Origin: Fistulifera solaris
Taxonomy: Eukaryota; Bacillariophyta; Bacillariophyceae; Naviculales; Stauroneidaceae
Direction of reading: 5' to 3'
Length of the DNA stretch: 64,000 nt
NCBI GenBank assembly: GCA_030295235.1
Contig: AP026144.1
Location: forward strand, 124,001 to 188,000
The notes below the pieces were generated by a model. The model was not told the origin of the DNA. It saw only the letters and a list, made by a program, of their open reading frames with translations, and did not search any database. Position numbers and translations under genes: made by a program. This document shows, piece after piece, positions 9,729 to 19,879 of this stretch. How positions within the stretch are numbered: position 1 is the stretch's first letter; the number at the start of each line of letters is the position of its first letter.

Positions 9729-11477
9729 TCAACTAATAGCTCGAAGCTCCAAATCGCCTCCCATCGTGTAACCGTCAGACCAGGCAGCTCTTCGGTAATT
9801 CCTCTGACCACGTCGTTCCTTGAAAAGACAGAACGCCAACAAGGCGAAAAGGGTCGCACCTACAACCAATGGAATGACAGATGCAGCATTGTCAGAGTTC
9901 TCCGATGGAATAGTCGGCGAACGGGGGGATGTGTGCGGCGGTACAACATTGCGATGCGGCGCCAAAGTAGGTTGATGAGATGGATCCTTTGTTGGAACGG
10001 GTATTGGAGCAGGACTTGCAGTCGTGCGTGGTATAGCTGTTTCCGTAGGGAAATTCGTTTCCGAAGAAAAGGGTGCTAATGACGATCCTTCTTCTTCAAA
10101 GTACGAAGGGGTCGGTGATTTGGTATAACCTTCGTCAATGGTTGGTGCGTAAGTGGGAAAAGGACTGCTGTTCGGGTTCATTGTGACACCGTTGTAAATA
10201 TCTATATCCTCGTCATCCGCACAAAGAGGCGAGCCATCATTCTCGGCAATCCGTTTGGGAGCTAAACCAACCTTGTTCTCATGAATGTCAAAAGCAACAA
10301 AGTTGCTTAAGAAAAACTGTTCTCCTAGCAACCATACGGAAAGGTTCTCATCGGGAAGCAATGTCAACAGACACCATTGGTCAACGTTCGAATCCAGATC
10401 CTCGACTTCGACTACTTCGTCCGTACTAAGCGGAGTGGTCATTTCCGTCAAATAGTACGCAACTCCATCGATATCGAAAACCAAAGCATCGACGGGAGAA
10501 TCACATGGACCAAAGCCGAACTCAAAAACAGTAGTATCGCAACTGACACTCTTCATGGCCCCCGATGCTTCTCCACGTGTGCCGCAATACCATCCCGGTG
10601 TTTGCTTCAAAAACGCTGCAACGACCGAAGATGGACCCAGAGAAAGGCCGCACTACTGTCTAACACCGCCGTTTCGACGAAGGGTAACTCGACGCCACCG
10701 ACCCGCGATGACTCGACTTTCAAGGCCCATAAAATGTCGACACCCATTTCGAGCGGTTGCACATCATGCCAGACAAGGCAGCCGGAATACAGAGTGCGAT
10801 CAATTCCTCCCAGTAGTATCTCGGATGATAATTCATCGCCCGTGAGATGCAATGCAAATATGGGACGAGGCAATGCATCGTGGAGCTGTTTAATGACCGT
10901 AGCAAAGTGTTCGACTTGACCTTCTCCGGTCAAGCCTTCATTGAGCGGACCCAAACCAAGATACCCATCCCACTGATTCGGACATGCCTGATCATAGTAT
11001 GATTCCATTTTATTAATGACGGCAAAGCCCTGTTCGGGTATTTGGATTTCATCGGTGAACGAAACTCGATCTTTGTACAGTAGCCCCGCTACCTGCAAAT
11101 TGAGGATGAAGAAAAGAAGAAAGAGTAATAAAGCAGTTAAAAAGACAAATCAACAAAATGTTCTTCAAACGGATCTGCGAACGTACTTGGTCTCCTCCAG
11201 TGACGGATTCGTACATGTTCTCCAAAGCGTTGTCGAACAAGGGCGTCGCGTTTGTTGCATCATATCGATTCGGTGTTTCTATGCAATCAACACAATCTTG
11301 GGATGTCACCCACAAATCCGTTGATGTCGTATCAACAACTAATTGAAATGGTTGTGTCCCGATGGTCACACTGACCGTGTAGAGCGGCATATCGTCATCG
11401 CACGGCTCGAGCGGCAGGGCATCGGCGTTGGCTTGTGCCTGGCGACGGCTCTTTTGATTCTTGCGTGCTCGAATCAT
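9729..11477 (-). CDS. Aspartic-protease-like (pepsin family) single-pass membrane protein with altered active-site triads
   Basis: The pepsin-like fold is recognisable by 'VVDTTSTDLWVTSQDC' in the first lobe and 'TAVLDSSAAFLWV' in the second, with 'WDGYLGLGP' between. A 94-bp intron (11093-11186, GTACGT...TTTGCAG) joins 'GGDQ' to 'VAGLLYKDRVSF' in phase 0. Near 10640 the frame shifts once: adding a C after 'FLWV' restores 'PSSVVAAFLKQTPGW'. The C-terminus has a Pro/Thr/Ser-rich stalk and a membrane helix ('VIPLVVGATLFALLAFCLF') with a basic tail. Both catalytic aspartates are kept but the usual Asp-Thr/Ser-Gly is D-T-T and D-S-S, so activity is doubtful. The start is unsure: the first ATG (11477) lacks a signal peptide, and an upstream exon may be missing. 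Confidence 0.7.
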
Positions 11478-12136
11478 CGTTTCTATCGTTTCTTTTCCAT
11501 CTGTTGTCAAAGAGGTCTTTGACCTCGAAAGAGAAAAGTCTTGTCATGGTGAGATTTTTATATTGACTTGTATTGCTTCCCAGTGGCTCCGCAGTTATTG
11601 TTTGTTGTAGTGCGAAATGCGACGATTGTACCAGTAGCAGGCGCCTGGACGATATTTATTGTGTCTAACGTGCGTCCACGGAAAATCTGGGCAAGTGGTG
11701 CCTTCACGTACTCAGAAAATCTGTGGATGTGAAAATGTTCATGACTGAAAATTACTAGCGGCCTGTCTGATTAAAGTCTTCGATGCGAAATGCGAGTCAA
11801 AACGATTGTTTGTAGGTGTCTCGTGACTGAAAAACATTCGTGACGAGTTTCCACATTATTTTTAGCGCTTTGGTCAAAAGTCATGGAAGGGAAATCACCA
11901 GTAAAACGACGTTAAAACGAACAGTAAATTCCATATCGCTTCTCAACGGTAATAATTGATACAGAGGGCACTTATTAAATCATGAAACGACTATCCAATA
12001 GCAAGACCGGCCGGCGGATAGCACTTAGGAACTCACAAAGTGATGTGACAACACTTTGATAAACCGCAACGCACAACACACTAAAAAGCAACAGTCTCAT
12101 CATTCATTATTTGTACGGAGGATTATTTAAAACACA
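11478..12136. other. Divergent intergenic region between the aspartic-protease-like gene and MadBub
   Basis: About 660 bases between two divergently oriented genes, so it should hold both promoters and possibly a missed first exon with the signal peptide of the aspartic-protease-like gene. I see no repeat, RNA gene or clear regulatory motif in it. Confidence 0.4.
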
Positions 12137-15100
12137 ATGGAAATTCCTATTTGGGAGCAAGCAAAGGAGAACTCTGCTCCTTTAGAAAGAGGACGTAATG
12201 TCGCATTGCTCGAGCAATCGGCGGTCGCGACTGAGGAGGATCGACGTGAGCTCGAACGCATGTTGCGTCATTACGAAAAATTAGTGCAACAAGAAGACGA
12301 CGATGCCCTCATTCACTGGCTTTCTTATATTAAATTCCATCAGGAATCATTCCCAGCCGATACGCACGAACAGTTCTTATTGTTGGAGCGCTGTTTTCGA
12401 GCCTTATGCCCCGTCCGAAAGTATGCGAATGACTTGCGGTTCATTCGCGTTTGCTGTCGTTACGCGGAACAAACGAAACGACCGCGGGAAATATTTCAAT
12501 ATCTGTATCAGCAAAATATCGGAGCGCAAGTTGCTATCTTTTGGGCGGCTTGGGCTTTTGTAGCAGAGAAAGAGCAGGATTACGCGTTTGCGGACAAAAT
12601 TTTTAACAAGGGATTGTCCAAAAAGGCGGCGCCTTTGAACTATTTACAACAACGGCACAAGCAGTTTCAACGTAGGATGAGTCGGTACTGGCTCAACTCA
12701 ACCAGCAATCAAGATCCCGACGATGATAACGATGACCAAGATGGGCGAGGTGTGCTAGGAGGTTTGTCGGAAGAATCGTTTCGTCGCAATGATCGTCGGG
12801 CTGCATCAAGACCAAACTCGCTGCGGAATCCTCGCATGCCTGCGACTTCTGCCACTTTTGCGACCCGGGGAACGTCAGCTCGAGCTACTTTGCAGAGACA
12901 GGATGAAAATCAACCATTTGCGATTTATACAGAACATACACAACCAGATAATGAAGCCTTGAACGATTCCCTCATTGAACCAGATGGCCGAGTTCTAGAG
13001 ACCGAAGAGGACCGTCTAAAGGAAAATACTATACTTCCCGAACGTTGGAACGAAAGGGGAGCTCTATCCACCAGTCATATATTCTCTACTACTCCAATTC
13101 TCTGTGCGCCCAAGCAGCCCGTAGCGTTTGCGGTGTATGTAGATGAAGAATGTGCCGCACAGCATCAACGCGAGCAAGTAGACAAGCGGCGTGCTGTTGA
13201 ACGCCATCGCCAAGTCCGCGACGAGAGGACTTTCAAAGAACGTGGAGTGGATAGCGTAGCCGAACGGCTAACCAACGACCCACTGCGTTATGTACGAGAC
13301 CCATCCCAAGTACAGTCCGACCAACCCGTTCGTCCTGAGGCGCCCTCGCAACTAAAATCACGAGGGTTTGACAAGATGCTGCTAAAGAGTCCCTCTGGCG
13401 CGGAGCAATGTTTTGAAGAGGCTCGTGGTCAAGCGAGCTATTTCAAACTCGTTTCGAGTTGTTCCAATGTGAATTTATTTGCGACGAGTTGTATCGATGA
13501 ACAAAATAACTCAAATATGTCCATGGACGAATCTACCAATACTTCCTACCATTCCATCTCCATTCAATCGGCTTGTGCAACATCAGTGGGAGCTCCGCAA
13601 GCCGTCGCTTTGACGCCAGGCCTACAGAACCGTCCCGTTGATCCAAACGTCACAACAGACAGTGCAACGTCTTCTGTAGCAGCTGGCGGGGTTGCCGATC
13701 CAACTATCAACACGCAATTGGCTTTGAGAGAATTATCAATGATGTTTTCGAGTCCTGCATTTCCGTTGATGGAACGAAGTCGAATTGAAGATCGTTCCGG
13801 TGGCTTGGGTCCCATTTTAAATGAATCCGGTGTTTCAGACGCATGCAATACTTCAGTAATTATTCAGCAAGAAGAAGTGTTGGCTGATTGTGATCCAGAC
13901 TCGTCATTACTTGTAGCAAAGGAACCGATGGCTGGCTTCGCTATCTTTACAGACGTTGAACACGACGACGTACCACCGGCGGATTGTGCAACAGCCGTTA
14001 AAGTACCTTTGAAATCTGCGACTGTCTTTAAAATCTACACAGATACTCCCGAAGCAGATGCTGGAGTTGAACCAGCAGAGGTGCCTGTGCGTAAGGACAC
14101 CCTGAAGCCAAGCCAAACATTTGAAATATTCATGGATGATTTACAGCCAGACCCAAGCAGAATGCTTTCTAGAGACACCGCTAACAGAGAGTTGCACGTC
14201 GATCGGAAGAAGAGAAGTGGCGTTCTGGAGCACATTGACGAGAGAAGTGATGACTCTAACTCCTGCGACGAAGAGAAGGATGGTGACACCGCAACATTTT
14301 CTCTTTTCAATGAGGTTGTTCAAATGTTGGACGATGTGAGCATTGGGGGCAATAGTGACGACTGCAATGGCAAAAGTGAGTAAGTTCATTTTGGGATTGC
14401 GCCTAAATCGTGCTTACAAATTTAACCACCTTGTGATGATACAGATTCAACCGATTTGACTAAGATTTGCAGCCAGTCAACGCACCATCCCGTCTTAAAT
14501 GCTAAGAGTATGATCTCCGACTACGCAAGTGTATACCAAGACTTGATCAAATCTTCGACGCACCATCTAAAGGGTAATGCGTCATCTCATTTTCCCAAAA
14601 TTCCAGCACTCACTCGGGTGCTTTCTGAACCGCAGACCATTTATGATCTGCAAGAGCATGCCTTACCACGTCCTCTCAAGCAACAGCAAGTAAATCAGGG
14701 TGTTGAAATAAGAATTAGTCACAGCTCAGCAAAAATTGTCACGGAGCTTGGACGAGGCTCTTTTGGAAGCGTCGCCTTGCTAGAATCAGAAACTACAGAA
14801 AAATTGCGATCAAATCTCAGGCACCAATCGACTGTCTCGCCCTCGAGTTTGATCTTTTACAAACGGCAAAAAAGCGCATAGGAACGAGAAATCTCTTTTT
14901 CCGGACCCTTTGTCGCTCATATTCTTTGCTGATGGAGCCTTGCTCGCAATGTCTGCTGTGACCACGTCGGGTTTGAATCTTATTGACCTTGTGAATGCTT
15001 ACACGTTACACGACGAATCCGTGCCAGAAATTGTAGTCCTTTACTACACCTCATTGATGCTTTTATATATTGAAATCCTCCATTGGAAGGCGAAAATTCT

Positions 15101-15745
15101 GGTACGTCTATCATGCAGAGACGAATGGTTTGCGATGCTATCTCATCTCTCATTTTCTTTGTTCTTGTTGAATAGCATTGTGATGTAAAGCCTGACAACT
15201 GGGTCCTATCGCAATCTCATACAATGGCGGGTGATTCTGTTGTTGGAACTGACCTTTGTTTGATCGATTTTGGGCGAGGTATTGATTTGGCTAAACATGA
15301 AGGGCGTGCTGTATCCCTGAGCGACAAAAATGTGATGAACAAGAGATTCATAGGACCTTCTTGTGTGGAAGAGATGATGTGTGTCGCGATGAGGAGAGGT
15401 CTTCCGTGGTCGTTTGACGCAGACACATTTGGTATCTGCGCGTGTGTTCATGTATTACTTTTTAGCTCGCACATTGAATTGAAGGAAGATAAAAACGGTG
15501 ATTGGGTTCCGATCGAACCGTTGGAAGGATTAACATACGCCACTTTTTGGGACGAGATGTTTCGGACATTGTTAAATCTAGACCCTGAAACACAAGTAGC
15601 GATTGGGTCACGTCCTCATTCTTTACGTGAGATGCGGAAGAAAATTGACAACGAATGGAAAGACGATATTGTTCTTCAAAGAGAGCTTCGCCGACAAGCT
15701 ACCTTGTTGCCCAGCACGCGAGATATTCTGAAGGAAAGGAAATAG
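12137..15745 (+). CDS. MadBub (BUB1/BUBR1-type) spindle checkpoint kinase, two introns and two frameshifts
   Basis: Exon 1 (12137-14375) encodes a KEN box (residues 10-12), then the Mad3/BUB1 TPR domain ('HWLSYIKFHQESFP', 'IFWAAWAFVAEKEQDYAFADKIF') at about 35-180, a second KEN at 295, and a long disordered part with five F-x-[IV]-[YF]-x-[DE] motifs at residues 261, 331, 601, 631 and 662. Introns are 14376-14444 (69 bp) and 15102-15175 (74 bp). The C-terminal kinase has the Gly-rich loop 'LGRGSFGSV', the Lys in 'IAIKSQ', the catalytic loop 'HCDVKPDN' and 'LIDFGRGID', so it keeps the residues of an active kinase. Two homopolymer shifts (A run near 14800, T run near 14896; one base missing in each) interrupt the kinase. 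The protein should bind Bub3 and Cdc20 at kinetochores and inhibit the APC/C. Confidence 0.85.
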
Positions 15746-15824
15746 AAATTGTAGTATATCGAGCTAGCCAAAACGAATCTAATCTTAGATTTGTTGAATG
15801 TATCTGTTGCTGTAGATACTCTTT

Positions 15825-17229
15825 TTACATTTGTCGACACTGCACGTTACTGTCCTCTTCATACATAGGCCCTTGTCGCATGCCAAAAAACGGATTGGTG
15901 CCCTGTGCATGATAAAAGAAAGGATGTGGTTCGTCTTGTTCCTCTTCATATCGATGGCGTGTGTCATCAGGTGGAATTCCACTAGCGACTCCAAATTCAG
16001 AGCGTTTTGCTTGTGTCAATTCCAAAGTATCCTTAATGTGCGCAGGTTTTGTGCCTTCCATTTTATGAACAAGTCGTTTCAACTCCTTGTATTCTTCCCC
16101 CGTCAACTGATTGCGATGCTGTGGCAGTAACACCTCAAACTCGATGTATAAATCACCGAACTCGGTACCAGTTTTGGGCATACCGTATCCACGCAAGCGA
16201 TAGATATCTCCCGATTGAATCGAACCGGCTACTGCAATAGGAATCTCTTTTCCATTCAAGTGTCGAATGCGTCGTTGAAAACCACCCAACGCTTCACTCC
16301 ACGAAATCGATAACGACATGGCCAAATCATAATGCTTGCGCGTAAAGACATCATGCCGTTGCTGCTGTACGACTAACACCAGATCAGCAGGCGTTGCGTC
16401 CGGTACAAAATCAATTTCACCACTGCACAACACCACATGTCCAGCCTCGGTTCCAGGTGGAATGTGTACGGATACATGTTTAGCGTGATAATGCGTTTCA
16501 TGAAACGGCGAAGCATTGGGTGGTGGTACCAGAATCGTTTTGGTGATGCCGTGATATAATTCTTCCAATGTCAGGGTGATTTGATAACGAGTGGTGCGAT
16601 TGATGGGATGATGATTGTTGAATGGACGTGCCTGGTTAAAGAACTGTTGAAAGATGTCGTAGGGCATGTTTCCTTGTTGCTGCTGTTGCAAGCCCGCCTT
16701 GCCATATCGATTGTACAATTGCCGTTGTTCGGGATCCGAGAGTACTTGATAAGCTTCCGCGACTTTATCAAACGCACGTCGATCTCCTTGTGTCTTGTCG
16801 GGATGTGTCACAACGGCGCGCCGTCGATACGCCTTTTGTATTTTGGCGTCAGCATCGGGATGCAGACCATCTTGACGAGTCAATCCTAGTATTTGATAAT
16901 AATCGTCTTGTTTCAAAATGTCTTGCAGTAGGTGTTGTTGTCGTGTGGATGAAGCAGACGAAGAAGCATTCGATGTTGTATTTGTTGCGGTCGAGGAACT
17001 AGCGGAAGGAGTTTTCTTTTGCTCTTTTTCTTTTCTGATGATGAGAGTCTTTTGGTTCGTAAGTGGATGAATGATTGCTATCGGGTGCATTCGCTTCTGT
17101 TTCCCCGCCTCGCCAGGCTGTCGTCGAACGCAAAGAATCATGGGAAGGTGAGGACGAGGCATGCGAAGCAACAGTTGTGGCTGTTGATGTTGACAACGAC
17201 ACGAAACACAACCACTCCTTCTTCTTCAT
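15825..17229 (-). CDS. DnaJ/Hsp40 co-chaperone, type II (class B) layout, with one N-terminal frameshift
   Basis: The main frame (about 448 codons from 17171) holds a J domain: 'DDYYQILGL', the 'VTHPDKT' HPD tripeptide and 'AEAYQVLSDPEQRQLYNRYG'. It is followed by a Gln-rich/Phe-rich linker and the two beta-sandwich substrate-binding domains of class B proteins ('ITLTLEELYHGITKTILVPP', 'DLYIEFEVLLP'). There is no Cys-rich zinc domain. The N-terminus most likely lies in the neighbouring frame from the ATG at 17229 ('MKKKEWLCFVSLST', a weak signal peptide). Removing one A from the AAAA run near 17040 joins it to 'QKKTPSASSST'. It stimulates Hsp70 ATPase; the compartment is uncertain. It is divergent from the LRR gene, about 600 bp away. 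Confidence 0.85.
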
Positions 17230-17822
17230 GAGTTTGATTTTATTCACACACACACACAGAAACAATCTGACGGTAGTACCAGTAATGCGATAGTACCCAG
17301 GTAAGTTTGCTTTGAAGGACGACTTTTTGGAAAGACGAAGACAAAAGGAATTGATGAAAAGAGGGAGAAAAAAAAACTACATGGTTACCTGGTACCGGTA
17401 GTCTTCCACGTGGATGACAATCGACAAGGAATGAAGGATTGGGATGTGACAATTGACAATTGCATGTCGGACGACAGTCAGATAGTCGCGGTGCGCTGTG
17501 ATCGAAGAAGAATATCATCAATCATCATCATCATCGGCGGAGTGCCTACTTGTCATTGGATACACATAACCGTTTCCCCTATCTATCCATACCAACGGAC
17601 AAATTTTAAGTCCGAATTGGTCCGCGAAAACAGAAAAGGGCGACCCTCTATTGGCGTACGAAGTAAATAAAAAATAGGTGGCAGAAGGAACAATCGTGTG
17701 AGCGGCAGAAACAAAAGAGCGTTGCGCAAAACAGAGAAATAGACATCTCACATCTCACATACCCCTAGAGTATTCATTCTTTTATAGATCCAAACAACAA
17801 CAAAAGAAAAAGAAAACAAATC
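17230..17822. other. Divergent promoter region (DnaJ / LRR gene)
   Basis: About 590 bases between two divergent start codons. It includes a polypurine stretch around 17360-17376 and the word GTTACCTGGTACC at 17384-17396. The same word sits just upstream of the SohB-like gene (49762-49774) and a one-mismatch form lies at 54123-54134. No gene or RNA is apparent. Confidence 0.4.
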
Positions 17823-19295
17823 ATGTCGAGTCTATCATACAAAGATAATCCTGGTGAAACATCGACGTATGGCGAGGACGCCTTTCCGCCCACGGCGAGC
17901 GTCTTTCGATCGAACGACGACAACGCCTCGACAGCGACCTCACGCCGTCGGAAGATTTGCTGCTGCTTGCCACGCCCGAAATCGCGACGTGGTGTTTGGA
18001 TGTTGCGAGCAGTCTTTGCCTTTGGATTGCTCTTGATGGCTGTCATCGGAGTGGCCGTCTATCTTGGAATGCAGAATTCTTCGTCCACGCCCCGCAATGT
18101 CGGTCCCTTGATCTCGTCAGAAGAGATGGATCGCTACTTACGTCAAGCCGTAGGAGCAAATGAATTGGAAAACAGAGACTCTTACACGAGTCTAGCCTAC
18201 CGATGGATGCTGCAAAATCCGTTTTCGTTACAAGAATTTCGTATGCGTGTGGAAGATCGTGTCTTGCAGCGCTACGCCCTCGCGTGTTTGTACTACGCCA
18301 CTTACCGCGTCAACAACGACTGGCTTCGTTACAATCAAGGTTTATTGGATGCTCAACCTCAAGACATTTTCGCCTGGACCGAAAGCCAAGGTTGGTTGGT
18401 ATACGCCAACGAGTGTGACTGGTACGGTATCACTTGCAATCAGTTCGGCTACGTCACCAGTTTGGACCTGGGCTCGAACGAGTTGACTGGAGAAATCCCT
18501 CCGCAGTTGCAGTACTTGAGTCACGGTCTAGAATTTTTGAATATCGAAGGCAACTACGCGTACAATGTTCATCCCCACTTTCTGGGAAAGCTGACCAATC
18601 TCAAGTACTTGTACATGAAGAGTTCATTGTTCGAGAGCGACGGTATTCCGCTGGTATTCGCTGCACTCACGAATTTAGAAGAATTCGATTGCTCGCACAC
18701 CATGTTTCACGGACCGCTACGCGAAGATATTTTCGAGAACATGGCACAGCTCCGGTATTTGGAAATTTCTGGCAATCAAGTGAACGGTACTCTCCCACAA
18801 TCCCTCATCAGTTTGCCCAATCTCAAGTATTTTTATGCTGATAGCGTAGGACTGACGGGCAATTTGGAGTTTTTGCAAGACATGAGTGCCTTAGTGGAGA
18901 CTTGGTTGGATCGCAATCCGACCTTGACAGGCACTCTTCCCACGGTTTTGGGACCACAGTTGGAGTCGCTGAGTTTGACACGCAACAATATCACGAGCAG
19001 TATTCCAAACGAGTGGGGTAGCCACTCCAAGTTGAAGCACTTGTGGTTGTACAGCAATTATTTGTACGGTTCCATCCCTCATTCCTTCCGAAAGTTGTCT
19101 CAATTACAGACGTTTGCAATCGAAGACAACTTGTTCACTGGAAATGTCGAGCACATGTGCACTGATTTGAGTATCTCAGAGTTTCAAGTCGACTGTGAAA
19201 TGGATTGCAGTTGCTGCAGTTGTTGTGGACTAGAATGCACCGGTGAAGGGATTGAACGTCTCAGTAACACAAAGTTACTGAGACACATCATATGA
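17823..19295 (+). CDS. Leucine-rich-repeat single-pass membrane protein
   Basis: 490 residues. A short cytosolic N-terminus ends in a basic, Cys-rich patch ('RRRKICCCLPRPKSRRG'), which could be palmitoylated. It is followed by one membrane helix at about residues 60-82. The outer part starts with a spacer and the cap 'NECDWYGITCNQFGYV', then plant-type LRRs ('TSLDLGSNELTGEIPPQL', 'LRYLEISGNQVNGTLPQSL'). It ends in a Cys-rich tail ('CEMDCSCCSCCGLEC'). There is no kinase domain, so it is receptor-like only. This type II layout is common among diatom LRR proteins; ligands are unknown. Intact, no intron. Confidence 0.85.
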   Translation: MSSLSYKDNPGETSTYGEDAFPPTASVFRSNDDNASTATSRRRKICCCLPRPKSRRGVWMLRAVFAFGLLLMAVIGVAVYLGMQNSSSTPRNVGPLISSEEMDRYLRQAVGANELENRDSYTSLAYRWMLQNPFSLQEFRMRVEDRVLQRYALACLYYATYRVNNDWLRYNQGLLDAQPQDIFAWTESQGWLVYANECDWYGITCNQFGYVTSLDLGSNELTGEIPPQLQYLSHGLEFLNIEGNYAYNVHPHFLGKLTNLKYLYMKSSLFESDGIPLVFAALTNLEEFDCSHTMFHGPLREDIFENMAQLRYLEISGNQVNGTLPQSLISLPNLKYFYADSVGLTGNLEFLQDMSALVETWLDRNPTLTGTLPTVLGPQLESLSLTRNNITSSIPNEWGSHSKLKHLWLYSNYLYGSIPHSFRKLSQLQTFAIEDNLFTGNVEHMCTDLSISEFQVDCEMDCSCCSCCGLECTGEGIERLSNTKLLRHII

Positions 19296-19879
19296 TTCTG
19301 GCTGACTAGGTCCATCATTCACAGTATTATTTTTTAAATATTACATCTTGCATTTTACAAGCCTTTCGATCTCTCTACAAAGTAGTTAATTGACGTGAAA
19401 CGCGCTGTAAATCCTCACTAGCTAAATTTCCTTAACCTTAAAGGGAATTGACCTGACGGCGACATTGTGCAACGTCGCTCTAGACCTTAAATAGATTTGA
19501 TCACACGAATGCATCGATTGTGCAACGTCGACGTCATTGAGCGAAACCGGTTGAACTGAAATCTCGCGCTTGCGTCGATTGCTCTGCACGTCGTACGTGG
19601 TATCTTACCGTGTCTCCTCGCGTGCTTCATAAAGTCAATGACGTCTCTTTCTCGTGTTGTTGGCGTGTTGTTAATACGTTTGCCGTCGCTGACAATCACT
19701 AGTATTCACGGTATCAATCATTACTTCTTCGTGTTCTTCAAAGGGTCTCCTATCTCATTCGTATTGAAGAGAAAGGGCCGAACATCTTGAGGGAAACCAA
19801 GCTGTGAAGACGAAACGATAAATCTTTTCTCCTCGCAAACTCATTTCTCCAGAACGACTTTTTCTCAACACCATTCATC
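19296..19879. other. Intergenic interval upstream of the repeat-protein gene
   Basis: About 580 bases without a supportable gene. Direct words such as TGCAACGTCG occur twice (around 19470 and 19520). It should contain the LRR gene's 3' end and the promoter of the repeat-protein gene. Confidence 0.4.
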
